Source: Ulva prolifera (taxonomy: Eukaryota > Chlorophyta > Ulvophyceae > Ulvales > Ulvaceae). From it: a DNA stretch of 64,000 nt. The stretch is from positions 2,882,430 through 2,946,429 of the forward strand of contig CM041204.1 of the NCBI GenBank assembly GCA_023078555.1, in the 5' to 3' direction. Shown here one piece after another: positions 44,941 through 55,036 of the stretch (position 1 is its first letter; every line of letters starts with the position of its first letter). The translations under genes and the position numbers were made by a program. Below the pieces are notes generated by a model. The model ran no database searches, was not told where the DNA came from, and saw only the letters and a list, made by a program, of their open reading frames with translations.

Positions 44941-46790
44941 CATCATGCGCAGCTAATACTATTTACATACGTCGATGCAGCTGTCCCGTCAAGAACACGC
45001 AGCCGCATGTAGACTGGCCGGGGCCGTGAACACACACCGCGCGGGGTATCACCTGTAGCCACCTCCGCCACGCTACGTCTTCTCCCACGGGCGCCACGCA
45101 TCACCCAGCATCCATGGTGCACACGACTCACGACAAGCTTAGAGCAGATTCGTGACCACACAATGAAGGGGCTGTCCCGTGTGGCGTCTACGGGTATGTG
45201 CATAAGGAAATCTCTCTGTATTCGAATGATCATGGCGTGCGTACCTTGGAGTTCCGTAGTAAGCGCAACAAATGCCGCGCCGTTCACGTTCGATCTTGGC
45301 GAGGCGGTCACCTCGGCGCTGCCTGACGGTCTGGGTGGAGTCCGAGGGAATATATGCACGCTCAGAATGCAAAGCGCAGCTTTAGATCGTCTGGTATCCA
45401 GCTGTGTAGCCGCAGTGGAATGCAGAACGCAATCGCAGCGTTCAGGATGCGAAGCGCTGTAGATATGGAGCTCGCTCAGCCGCGTCCACAAGCTTCACGA
45501 TAATCGATCCCCGCCTGTGTGTGATTCGAGAGTCTTGGCCCTATCTCAGAGATACAGCCTCGCGTGCGTGTGTGCGTACGTATAAGTAACACAAGTGATC
45601 AGCCATCAAATATTGAAGGAGACCCGTTGCATCAGCGATTGCGGCCGAAACACGCCAGCGTTTGTGTCTCTAGAGCTCCAGCATGCAAGCAATTCACGCG
45701 ACAGCGATGCGGCATGGCCATGCATGCGTAACCGTTTGGGCCCGAGGCCGGCGGCGGCCGCTTGCGGACGCGTGCGCCTGCGCATCCGACGGTGACTACT
45801 AGTAGTAGGCCAACGCCATCCGCAAGCCAGACCATCTGAATTGAGGCCGGGGCATGTGCACATGCATGCGCAGCTGCGTATACGCGCGGACACACCTGGA
45901 TGCTGCTGCACCATGCAATTGAGCTTGCGGTGCACAAATAACATGCGCATCGGCGAACGAGAGGTTTGAGATCGATCTCGGTTGATGCTGAAGCCATCTC
46001 ACAGTCTGACGTATGTATCTCTGCTCGCGTTCTGGAGTGAATATCCGCCGGCGCGCGGTGGCTTGAGGTGCGCGGTGGGCCATCCATGCATATGGCTATG
46101 TCCGCGTGCTTAATCAAGCTTAAGCTGCACCATGGTGTCAGGTGAAGGTCCATCAATGCGCGCATGCCACGTACGCCACGTCATGTCGGGCCCATGCTTA
46201 CGTGCCGTGCGCCTATCCGTCCATGGATCCCGGTCCACAACGATAAATCCTGGGATTCACCTCGATGTAGACAATATATAGCTGCTCACCGAAGTGTTTG
46301 ACGTGCGGGACTGGAGGCGCGTGGCGCTTGCGATAGCCAGAACGTCGACACCGGCGTGCCCCGACGAGTACGCATATCGCCTCCATATGCATGGACGCGC
46401 CGGTCTGCTGGCGGCGCCGCGTGGCGCACCGTGGCGGCCTGCGCACCTGATGGTGCGGTGAGCTTGCACACCAGTTCACGATCAGACCTGCAGCAATGTT
46501 GCGGATCGTGCCCACGGGAGACATGCTCAGATCTAGTGCGCAGGCGGTCGCTGTGCACATCGACGTATCTATTGATAAACATACATTTGCAGTTTCCTTG
46601 TCAATTGCAAGCGGCGGCCGTGGCCGTGGCCGTAAACTGCCGAGCAGTCAACCCCTTTCATTCGATCGAGGCTCGATGCCTGCCAGTGATCCCGGAATGC
46701 GCGACGCAGCATGATTCCTGGCGCCAGCGCTGAGGTATGATGCGGGCCTGGACGACCCGAGCCTGTCGGACAGAGGTGCGGGCGCGGTTG
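44941..46790. other. intergenic region, one unsupported ORF
   Basis: A 182-codon minus-strand open frame (45491-44943) is the longest here but has no recognisable motif or splice context. Nothing else is supported. Confidence 0.4.
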
Positions 46791-46794
46791 TAGT

Positions 46795-46925
46795 GTGACC
46801 GTGTGTATGTTGATTCGGATGAGATTCGGTTCTGGTGTTTGTCTTCTCCCGTTCACTCTTTTGTAAACACCGTGTGTATGTGGCTGAGATTCTTTTCTGG
46901 TCTTCTCCCGTTTACTCTTATTGCA
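46795..46925 (-). repeat. two GAGTGAACGGGAG-family copies in tandem
   Basis: On the plus strand GATGAGATTCGGTTCTGGTG, then TCTTCTCCCGTTCACTCTTT, is followed by a second, shorter copy with TCTTCTCCCGTTTACTCTTA. These are reverse complements of the copies at 43.3-43.9 kb. Confidence 0.7.
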
Positions 46926-46972
46926 GTCGCTTTCTGTAACTAATCAACATGTACAGCGACACAGCGACATTT

Positions 46973-47016
46973 CGGAGTTGTCAATGTCCAAATGGATACG
47001 GCTATGTAATCATGCA
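46973..47016 (+). repeat. SINE 3'-tail fragment interrupted by a LINE
   Basis: GGAGTTGTCAATGTCCAAAT then GGATACGGCTATGTAATCAT is the SINE 3' sequence up to the point where CATACATAC and a truncated LINE begin. The SINE and LINE may have been joined by insertion into this CATACATAC. Confidence 0.6.
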
Positions 47017-47025
47017 TACATACAT

Positions 47026-47146
47026 GCCGGCCGAGCTGTGGTACGTGCTCGTGCCCGGCCTAGTGCCATGACTGCGTGAGTGGATTTGCGTGTGTGTTCC
47101 TGGCAACGGCTCGCTTCCCGGCCTCTGTCCTTTGTAACTACATACA
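47026..47146 (+). mobile_element. strongly 5'-truncated LINE copy (3' end only)
   Basis: Begins CCGGCCGAGCTGTGGTACGT, near the end of the LINE reading frame. It continues through GAGTGGATTTGCGTGTGTGT and ends CCTTTGTAACTACATACATG. It is preceded by CATGCATACATACATG. Confidence 0.85.
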
Positions 47147-47304
47147 TGCCTGTGTTTTTTCTAATTGTGAAGACGCTTTTGAAGTTTCTCATGTGCACTT
47201 GCCCGTAGTGGGTGTGCACTGGCCTGGTGAATGAGTGGATTTGCGTGTGAGTTCCTAGCAATGGCTCGGTGCCCGGCCTCTGTCCTTTGTAACTACATAC
47301 ATGC
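47147..47304 (+). mobile_element. truncated copy of the second (249-codon) unit
   Basis: Starts at GCCTGTGTTTTTTCTAATTG within the 3' end of the 249-codon frame. It runs through the stop and the shared 3' tail GAGTTCCTAGCAATGGCTCG to CTTTGTAACTACATACATG. It sits directly upstream of complete copy 1. Confidence 0.85.
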
Positions 47305-47320
47305 GTGACTGTATACATAC

Positions 47321-48240
47321 AACCGCTTATACATTATATTGATTATCGTCGTTCGTTTCTTCACTCCATAGCTCGGGTCGGTCGTGCTGCGGTGCACGGC
47401 CGGCTCGTAGTCGTTGATTTAAATGTCCATACTGCTGTCTGATTCTTTCGCGCTCGTTCGTTTCATGTCGTCTCTGCTCTGCGCACCACAGGCTTGGCAC
47501 GCTCTGGTCCGACTCAGCTGTGACGGCATGTCTGCTACTCCTGCCGCTATGTCCCTTGGCGGCGAAGGTCATACGGTTGCACTACAAGTTATCACTTTAA
47601 TATTGTGCGGCGTTTGGCTCGCTTCTGGGCATGGCGGATTGCCAGCATGCTCCGTTCTGCGGGTCGGCTTGGGGCGGTACCGGCGAGGCACACATGTCTG
47701 CATGTTGCCTTCCGTTGTCAGCGGTCGCGCGGACGAGGTTCAGCGAAGCTTTTCATCTAGGTTCACGTTTCAGTGGCGCCGCTATACCCTTTTATGGCGC
47801 CCTAGCGGCTTCGAGATGATCATGGCTTCAGCGGTCCCGCGTCCTGCTGCACTGCTGCGTACAGCCAATTCTGTCGGCACCCAGCTGCTGCGTACAGGTT
47901 CCCAGTGTGGAAGTTATGATCCCATGTTCATCCGCTACGATACCCCGTTCTCTGAAAATTTGCGGTGCGTGAGGAGATGGTTTCCTGCTGGCTGTACGCC
48001 AGCGCTGTTTGCTGCAACGGCTTTGACGGTCATGCGACGATGGGCTGCGTGGTTGATGACTAGCTGCTTCCTTGTGAAGCTGGATGCCTGTGTTTTTTCT
48101 AATTGTGAAGACGCTTTTGAAGTTTCTCATGTGCACTTGCCCGTAGTGGGTGTGCACTGGCCTGGTGAATGAGTGGATTTGCGTGTGAGTTCCTAGCAAT
48201 GGCTCGGTGCCCGGCCTCTGTCCTTTGTAACTACATACAT
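47321..48240 (+). mobile_element. second repeated unit, copy 1 (249-codon open frame 47423-48172)
   Basis: The unit begins AACCGCTTATACATTATATT right after an ATACATAC and ends with a 3' tail about 85% like the LINE tail, finishing CTTTGTAACTACATAC. It carries an open frame of 249 codons starting MSILLSDSFALVRF and ending VHWPGE. I recognise no domain in that product; it has Cys/Trp-rich and hydrophobic stretches. It differs from copy 2 by a single base change in the frame (Val/Ala). It may be a 5'-truncated relative of the LINE or a non-autonomous passenger using its 3' end. Confidence 0.7.
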
Positions 48241-48508
48241 GCGTGACTGCGTGAGTGGATTTGCGTGTGTATTCCTGGCAACGGCTCGCTTCCCGGCCTC
48301 TGTCCTTTGTAACTACATACATGCCTCTGGATTTGCGTGTGAGTTCCTAGCAATGGCTCGGTGCCCGGCCTCTGTCCTTTGTAACTACATACATGCCTCT
48401 GAGGAGCGTGAGTGGATTTGCGTGTGTATTCCTGGCAACGGCTCGCTTCCCGGCCTCTGTCCTTTGTAACTACATACATGCCTCTGCCCTTTGTAACTAC
48501 ATACATAC
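48241..48508 (+). mobile_element. chain of LINE/unit 3'-tail fragments
   Basis: Several very short copies are strung together: 48241-48325 (LINE-type tail), 48326-48400 (second-unit tail), 48403-48482 (LINE type) and a final CTTTGTAACTACATACATAC. Each ends in TTTGTAACTACATACAT, and the next begins at that point. Confidence 0.85.
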
Positions 48509-49430
48509 AACCGCTTATACATTATATTGATTATCGTCGTTCGTTTCTTCACTCCATAGCTCGGGTCGGTCGTGCTGCGGTGCACGGCCGGCTCGTAGTC
48601 GTTGATTTAAATGTCCATACTGCTGTCTGATTCTTTCGCGCTCGTTCGTTTCATGTCGTCTCTGCTCTGCGCACCACAGGCTTGGCACGCTCTGGCCCGA
48701 CTCAGCTGTGACGGCATGTCTGCTACTCCTGCCGCTATGTCCCTTGGCGGCGAAGGTCATACGGTTGCACTACAAGTTATCACTTTAATATTGTGCGGCG
48801 TTTGGCTCGCTTCTGGGCATGGCGGATTGCCAGCATGCTCCGTTCTGCGGGTCGGCTTGGGGCGGTACCGGCGAGGCACACATGTCTGCATGTTGCCTTC
48901 CGTTGTCAGCGGTCGCGCGGACGAGGTTCAGCGAAGCTTTTCATCTAGGTTCACGTTTCAGTGGCGCCGCTATACCCTTTTATGGCGCCCTAGCGGCTTC
49001 GAGATGATCATGGCTTCAGCGGTCCCGCGTCCTGCTGCACTGCTGCGTACAGCCAATTCTGTCGGCACCCAGCTGCTGCGTACAGGTTCCCAGTGTGGAA
49101 GTTATGATCCCATGTTCATCCGCTACGATACCCCGTTCTCTGAAAATTTGCGGTGCGTGAGGAGATGGTTTCCTGCTGGCTGTACGCCAGCGCTGTTTGC
49201 TGCAACGGCTTTGACGGTCATGCGACGATGGGCTGCGTGGTTGATGACTAGCTGCTTCCTTGTGAAGCTGGATGCCTGTGTTTTTTCTAATTGTGAAGAC
49301 GCTTTTGAAGTTTCTCATGTGCACTTGCCCGTAGTGGGTGTGCACTGGCCTGGTGAATGAGTGGATTTGCGTGTGAGTTCCTAGCAATGGCTCGGTGCCC
49401 GGCCTCTGTCCTTTGTAACTACATACAACT
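48509..49430 (+). mobile_element. second repeated unit, copy 2 (249-codon open frame 48611-49360)
   Basis: Same start, same frame and same 3' tail as copy 1. It is followed by a degenerate stretch of ACTACATACAACT and a T-run before the full-length LINE begins. Confidence 0.7.
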
Positions 49431-49496
49431 ACATACATACAACTTTTACAACTTTACATACATACAACTTTTTTTTTTTTTTGTAACTACATACAT

Positions 49497-52400
49497 GCCA
49501 TACTGGTCTTTGTCGTACGTCTGTCGTCTGTGCTGTGTCGTGGTCCCGATGTAGACGCATGCCAAAAGAACCCGGCTGCGGGAGGCAGCAAAAAGAAAAC
49601 GAATAGGCCCTTAGTTGTGTTCTGTCGTCCGCTGTCGTGCAGCTGCAACGAATACGCGCGCCAGCTGCCAGTGTTCCGTCGTTCTGCAGCCCCACTAGAA
49701 TGCCAGCGGACTAACCGCCAGTGGCCTGCAGCCTTGCCCATTTGGAACACCTAGATGTCTGATCTATGTTTCGCCTGGCCTTCCTGGTGACCCGCTTGGC
49801 TGTGCAGCCGTCATGTCGGCGCGGGCCGCTGGCTGCCCGCGTGCCGTTGTCCGGCAGTCCCACTGGCAATCCTGCGGACTAGCCGCAGGTGATCTGCAGA
49901 TTTGATTCGTTAAAAGTGTTGTGTGTTTGTTGTTTTAGTTTTGTGCCGTCTGGCCGGTTCAATGGCCCGTTAGACTGCACCGTTAGTGTGTCCGCTTTCA
50001 GCGGAACGAGTCCCTGCGTATGAGCTTTCAGTGTCCATATGACGGATGCAGCGCTAGTCTCTCCTCCCATTCAAGTCTGTTCACCCACATCCGAGGAATC
50101 CATCGCGACGGGCCGAGGCTGCCTACTGCGAAGCTGCACGAACTCAATGCCGCGTACTGCTCTCACTGTGGCATGTTCGGCTCCACCAAGACCCCTAAGG
50201 CGCATAAATGTGTGGGAGGTCAGAACAGGAGCTTGAGGTCAGGTCACTGCGTGCTGCCCGCCACACATCCGGCCCGACAGCCCGCCCCAGCCCAACCCGC
50301 CCCAGCCCAGCCCATCCCTGCCCAGCCCGCCCCAGCCCAGCCCGCCCAGCCGCAGCCCGCCCAGCCGCAGCCTGCCCAGCCTGCCCAGCCGCACCCCCAT
50401 CAGCCACCCCGTCACTTCACCGAAGCCCCCGCCGCCGCCCACAACACCGCCCAGCCCAGGCCCTCCCCGAAGGTCCCGGACACCGTCCATCCGGAGTTCG
50501 GCGACGCAACGGCCGAGCTCCTCAGAGATTTCAACGATGCCAGCGACGCGTCAAACATCGACGGAGCACGACTGGCCCTGGGCCGCGTCCTCGACTTCCC
50601 TGGTAAGGTTCTGTCGCTGAAGGGAGGGGACGGCACGGCGCGCCGCGCTCGTTCATGCATCACGCTGTTCATGGACGGCGCGGAGCCCAGGCTGGCGGAG
50701 CCCACTCCGAGCCAGAAGCGCAGAATGAATCAGAACCAGGATCGCCGCCTGGCGGGCTCCGTCCACAGGTCACTGAGCGACGGTAATGTCCGCAAAGGCG
50801 CGGAGAAAGTGGAGGCGCCGCCCATCGCCAGGTACACCCCGGAAGTGCATGAGGCGCTGCGGCACCTGCATCCCGCAGAAGCGCTCCCCCCCGACACCCA
50901 GCCCGCCGAGCCCGCGCCCCCGCTGCAAATCGACGAGGCGACGCTCCGCGCACTGCTCGACAAGCTGCCGAAGGGCAGCGGCCCAGGCCTGTCGGGGTGG
51001 ACGTATGAGCACATCCGGGCTGCTGGCACGGCCTCCACGGCCGCATTCACGGAGATTCACCGCTTCGTGAACGCGGCCCTCGCCGGCCGGCTGCCACACC
51101 TCCCGCGCTTGCTGGACTGCCGCCTCCTCCCGCAGGAGAAGCCACAGGGAGGCGTCCGCCCTATCGCCATTGCAGAGACGTGGCAGCGCCTGGTAAGCCT
51201 GTGCGCCATGACCCTGTGCAGTGGCCTGGGTGCCTCCCTCGCGCCGCTGCAGGTGGGGGTCGGGGTGCCAGGGGGCGCGCAGAACCTGGGCCATGCTGCG
51301 CGCGCCGTGCTGCAAGCGTGGGACGATGTCGTGCTTGTGCAGCTGGACTGGAAGAATGCATTCAACATGATGTCCCGTGCAGCCATCTTGGAGGCCGTTG
51401 CGTCTCACAAGCCTGCGCTGCTGCCCTTCGCCACCATGCTTTACAGGTTCCCCGCAAATCTCTACATCGAAGGCGCACCGCCTGGCACCGCTGCAATCAC
51501 GTCGCAGCGCGGCGTGCGTCAAGGCGACCCCATCAGCCCGCTGCTCTTCGCCCTGGCCCTCCAGGGCCCCCTCCAGGCAGTGCAGGCCCAGCACCAGCCA
51601 CCCGGGAGGGAGGTCACGGCCGCCCTCATGGCGTATCATGACGACTGCACCATCGCCGGGCAGCGCGTGGACGCCGCCGCCGCATTCCGTGCGCTGGTCT
51701 CGGCAGCAGAGCCCCTCGGGCTGGAGCCCCAGCTGCACAAGTGCACGGCCTACTCGCGCGACCCCCAGCATGCGGGATCCGTCGCGGCCGCGCTCGGCAT
51801 AACGCATGCCACAGAGGGCACCGTCATCACCGGCACGCCCATCGGCACCCCGGCGTTCGAGTCGGCGCACGCGGAAGCGACGGCCGACAAGGTGTGCGCC
51901 ACCATCGAAAAGATGATGCGCTTGCCCCTGAAAGCGCAAGACCAGTTCTTGCTGCTCACGATGTCCTGCCAACGCCGTATGCTGCACTTCGCCAGGGCGG
52001 TGCCGTGGGCGCACATTTCCGATCACATGCGCCGGACGGAGGCGTCCGTCCTGGCTGCGGTGAATGAAATCATGCGCGTCCCGCGGGACGACACTCGTGC
52101 GGCCGCACAAGCCGTCCTTCCAGCGCGCCTCGGAGGCCTGGGCGTCACGTCCACGCCGCAGGAGGTCGCGGACGGAGCGTACCTCGCTGCAGCGGCGGTG
52201 AGCCAAAAGGCGTTCGCAGGAGGCCCCGAGTGCATGCAGCCGTACCGGGGGCCGCACGGGCAACAATTGCAGGAAACCTGGCAGGCCCTCAACGTCGCTC
52301 AGCAGCTCCATCCGGAGCTGCCCGGGCCGGCGAGCGGCGACACCATCGCCAAGGTGTTACCTGGTATGCAGCAGCGTATCACAAAGTTGGTTGCCCTGCG

Positions 52401-53694
52401 CCGCCGGGCAGCTCTGCTTGCCAGCCATGATGTCGCCACGCTCGAGGGTGCATGCAACTTGGCACGGCTTCGCAGCTGTGCTTGCCGTGCAGCCACCCTT
52501 TGGTTGAGCACCCTGCCGCTCTCCCAGGCGCTGCGCATGACTGACATTGAGTTCATGCTGTGCATCAGGTATCTCCTGGGCATGTCCCCAGCCCCTCCCA
52601 ATGCGGTCGGCTCGCGCTGCGAATGTGGCACTCTCATACAGCCGCATGATCTCGATCACGCGATGAATTGCACACACAATGCGGGGACCTGGACTTCGCG
52701 CCACAATATCGTTGAAAAACAATGGCGCGAGATCGGGTCCCACGCGTGTGTGGCATCCACGCGCATCCCGCGCACAGCGCCGTTCGTCCGCGCGCGGCTT
52801 GCGGCCGCATCGAGGCAGATCCATGCTGGCCCGTTGGGCCCGCACCCCCCTGCTCCGCCCCAGCCCGCCTCCCAGGTCGCGGGCCCTTCGCGTGGGGCAG
52901 CCTTGCCCGCGGCGCCGATGCCTGCAGCCCCGCCGCCGCCGCCGACCGCGCGCGCGGACGGGGCGCCGGCACCTACGCCTGCTCCGGCCGCCGACGCCGA
53001 TGCTGGACACAGCGCCCAGATGGGGCGCCACGCGCCAGACGCGGCGCAGGCTGCGGCCCTGGCGGCGGCGGCGGCGCCGGGTGGTCAGGATTTAGCGGGG
53101 CCTGGGGAGCAGGCCGCAGCCGCGCAGGCAACGGCGCTGGATGAGGTGTTCAGGGCAGTGGCCCAGGTGAAACTGGGGGACATCATGTTTATGCCGCCGG
53201 GCGACCCTTTGTGCATAGGAGATGTGTCGGTTGTGAACCCCTGTGCTGGTTCCTATTGCGGCCGTGCGGCCCGCGAGGACGGGGGTGCTGCGGAGACGCG
53301 GGACGTGCAGAAACGCACTGCTTATCGTTTGTACGACCCTGATGCGTATAGTTTCGTGCCGTTGTCGCATGAGACGCATGGTCGCTTGGGGCGGCCTGCC
53401 ATGAATCACTTGAATCGGCTGGCGGAGGTTGCGTCTCGGTGTGGTAAGGTGAACCGTGCTTTGTTTGTGACGAATGCTCTGCGCCGGTTGAGTGTGGCGT
53501 TGTGCAAGGGGAATGCTCTTGTGCTCCGTGCAGGGCTTCAATCTTTGGCTGGCATCACCGGTAGGGCTGTGGTACGTGCTCGTGCCCGGCCTAGTGCCAT
53601 GACTGCGTGAGTGGATATGCGTGTGAATTCCTAGCGATGGCTCGCTGCCCGGCCTCTGTCCTTTGTAACTACATACATACATACACACACTCCA
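49497..53694 (+). mobile_element. full-length non-LTR retrotransposon (LINE) with restriction-like endonuclease
   Basis: A single long open frame (50020-53610) is preceded by about 520 bases of presumed 5' untranslated sequence. It is followed by a short 3' end (GAGTGGATATGCGTGTGAAT through CCTTTGTAACTACATACATA). Both boundaries lie in ACATAC repeats. No long terminal repeats are present. The architecture (N-terminal zinc fingers, central reverse transcriptase, C-terminal Cys/His motif and endonuclease) is that of R2-like LINEs. Confidence 0.85.
50020..53610 (+). CDS. LINE ORF: zinc fingers, reverse transcriptase, restriction-like endonuclease
   Basis: The product has 1196 residues. N-terminus: a C2H2 finger (Cys5, Cys10, His23, His28) and a second Cys/His motif (Cys47, Cys50, His62, Cys64), then a Pro/Ala/Gln-rich linker. 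Reverse transcriptase motifs: QGGVRPIAIAETWQRL, LVQLDWKNAFN (catalytic Asp443), GVRQGDPISPLLF, MAYHDDCTIAG (Asp541, Asp542; YHDD instead of the common YADD) and GTPIGT. After the thumb comes a Cys/His knuckle (Cys867, Cys869, His880, Cys884). Near the end is a restriction-like endonuclease pattern: LGDIMFMP (Asp1054), IGDVSVVNP (Asp1068), then Lys1098. Such elements nick the target and prime reverse transcription there. The frame is intact, so this copy could have been active recently. It starts at the first ATG, just before the finger. Confidence 0.9.
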   Translation: MSFQCPYDGCSASLSSHSSLFTHIRGIHRDGPRLPTAKLHELNAAYCSHCGMFGSTKTPKAHKCVGGQNRSLRSGHCVLPATHPARQPAPAQPAPAQPIPAQPAPAQPAQPQPAQPQPAQPAQPHPHQPPRHFTEAPAAAHNTAQPRPSPKVPDTVHPEFGDATAELLRDFNDASDASNIDGARLALGRVLDFPGKVLSLKGGDGTARRARSCITLFMDGAEPRLAEPTPSQKRRMNQNQDRRLAGSVHRSLSDGNVRKGAEKVEAPPIARYTPEVHEALRHLHPAEALPPDTQPAEPAPPLQIDEATLRALLDKLPKGSGPGLSGWTYEHIRAAGTASTAAFTEIHRFVNAALAGRLPHLPRLLDCRLLPQEKPQGGVRPIAIAETWQRLVSLCAMTLCSGLGASLAPLQVGVGVPGGAQNLGHAARAVLQAWDDVVLVQLDWKNAFNMMSRAAILEAVASHKPALLPFATMLYRFPANLYIEGAPPGTAAITSQRGVRQGDPISPLLFALALQGPLQAVQAQHQPPGREVTAALMAYHDDCTIAGQRVDAAAAFRALVSAAEPLGLEPQLHKCTAYSRDPQHAGSVAAALGITHATEGTVITGTPIGTPAFESAHAEATADKVCATIEKMMRLPLKAQDQFLLLTMSCQRRMLHFARAVPWAHISDHMRRTEASVLAAVNEIMRVPRDDTRAAAQAVLPARLGGLGVTSTPQEVADGAYLAAAAVSQKAFAGGPECMQPYRGPHGQQLQETWQALNVAQQLHPELPGPASGDTIAKVLPGMQQRITKLVALRRRAALLASHDVATLEGACNLARLRSCACRAATLWLSTLPLSQALRMTDIEFMLCIRYLLGMSPAPPNAVGSRCECGTLIQPHDLDHAMNCTHNAGTWTSRHNIVEKQWREIGSHACVASTRIPRTAPFVRARLAAASRQIHAGPLGPHPPAPPQPASQVAGPSRGAALPAAPMPAAPPPPPTARADGAPAPTPAPAADADAGHSAQMGRHAPDAAQAAALAAAAAPGGQDLAGPGEQAAAAQATALDEVFRAVAQVKLGDIMFMPPGDPLCIGDVSVVNPCAGSYCGRAAREDGGAAETRDVQKRTAYRLYDPDAYSFVPLSHETHGRLGRPAMNHLNRLAEVASRCGKVNRALFVTNALRRLSVALCKGNALVLRAGLQSLAGITGRAVVRARARPSAMTA

Positions 53695-53734
53695 CTATGT
53701 ACTATACACTATGTAGTCATGCATACATACACAC

Positions 53735-53856
53735 CGGCCGAGCTGTGGTACGTGCTCGTGCCCGGCCTAGTGCCATGACTGCGTGAGTGGATTTGCGTGT
53801 GTATTCCTGGCAACGGCTCGCTTCCCGGCCTCTGTCCTTTGTAACTACATACACAC
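53735..53856 (+). mobile_element. 5'-truncated LINE tail
   Basis: Begins CCGGCCGAGCTGTGGTACGT after CATGCATACATACACA and ends CCTTTGTAACTACATACACA. It has the same truncation point as the copy at 47026. Confidence 0.85.
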
Positions 53857-53862
53857 ACTCTC

Positions 53863-54014
53863 TGCCCGGCCTAGTGCCATGACTGCGTGAGTGGATTTGC
53901 GTGTGTATTCCTGGCAACGGCTCGCTTCCCGGCCTCTGTCCTTTGTAACTACACACACTCTCTGCCCTTTACATACATACACACGCTCTCTGCCCTTTGT
54001 AACTACATACATAC
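53863..54014 (+). mobile_element. further truncated LINE tails
   Basis: GCCCGGCCTAGTGCCATGAC through CTTTGTAACTACACACAC, then two still shorter pieces, each ending in ACATACATAC. Together they lead directly into copy 3 of the second unit. Confidence 0.8.
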
Positions 54015-54935
54015 AACCGCTTATACATTATATTGATTATCGTCGTTCGTTTCTTCACTCCATAGCTCGGGTCGGTCGTGCTGCGGTGCACGGCCGGCTC
54101 GTAGTCGTTGATTTAAATGTCCATACTGCTGTCTGATTCTTTCGCGCTCGTTCGTTTCATGTCGTCTCTGCTCTGCGCACCACAGGCTTGGCACGCTCTG
54201 GCCCGACTCAGCTGTGACGGCATGTCTGCTACTCCTGCCGCTATGTCCCTTGGCGGCGAAGGTCATACGGTTGCACTACAAGTTATCACTTTAATATTGT
54301 GCGGCGTTTGGCTCGCTTCTGGGCATGGCGGATTGCCAGCATGCTCCGTTCTGCGGGTCGGCTTGGGGCGGTACCGGCGAGGCACACATGTCTGCATGTT
54401 GCCTTCCGTTGTCAGCGGTCGCGCGGACGAGGTTCAGCGAAGCTTTTCATCTAGGTTCACGTTTCAGTGGCGCCGCTATACCCTTTTATGGCGCCCTAGC
54501 GGCTTCGAGATGATCATGGCTTCAGCGGTCCCGCGTCCTGCTGCACTGCTGCGTACAGCCAATTCTGTCGGCACCCAGCTGCTGCGTACAGGTTCCCAGT
54601 GTGGAAGTTATGATCCCATGTTCATCCGCTACGATACCCCGTTCTCTGAAAATTTGCGGTGCGTGAGGAGATGGTTTCCTGCTGGCTGTACGCCAGCGCT
54701 GTTTGCTGCAACGGCTTTGACGGTCATGCGACGATGGGCTGCGTGGTTGATGACTAGCTGCTTCCTTGTGAAGCTGGATGCCTGTGTTTTTTCTAATTGT
54801 GAAGACGCTTTTGAAGTTTCTCATGTGCACTTGCCCGTAGTGGGTGTGCACTGGCCTGGTGAATGAGTGGATTTGCGTGTGAGTTCCTAGCAATGGCTCG
54901 GTGCCCGGCCTCTGTCCTTTGTAACTACATACACA
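54015..54935 (+). mobile_element. second repeated unit, copy 3 (249-codon open frame 54117-54866)
   Basis: Has the same start (AACCGCTTATACATTATATT) and tail as copies 1 and 2. The frame product appears identical to that of copy 2. It lies on the far side of the full-length LINE. Confidence 0.7.
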
Positions 54936-54962
54936 CACACACGGCCACGTTTACAGCGTTTA

Positions 54963-55036
54963 CGTTTACAAGAGTGAACGGGAGAAAACAAACACTGAAA
55001 CCGAAACTCATCCGCATCAACATCAACCTACACTCA
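54963..55036 (+). repeat. GAGTGAACGGGAG repeat copy
   Basis: ACAAGAGTGAACGGGAGAAA, then CTCATCCGCATCAACATCAA. It follows an ACACAC-type tail. Confidence 0.7.

Noticed and set aside
44943-45491. 182-codon minus-strand open frame
   Set aside because: No recognisable motif, no signal of splicing partners, and it lies in a repeat-rich gap. Kept only as an unsupported ORF.
47026-48508. Regularly spaced near-identical repeats resembling a CRISPR array
   Set aside because: The repeated pieces are LINE 3' tails of variable length in eukaryotic DNA; spacers are not uniform and there are no cas genes.
50770-52311. 513-codon minus-strand frame
   Set aside because: Antisense of the LINE reverse transcriptase, which has all catalytic motifs on the plus strand.
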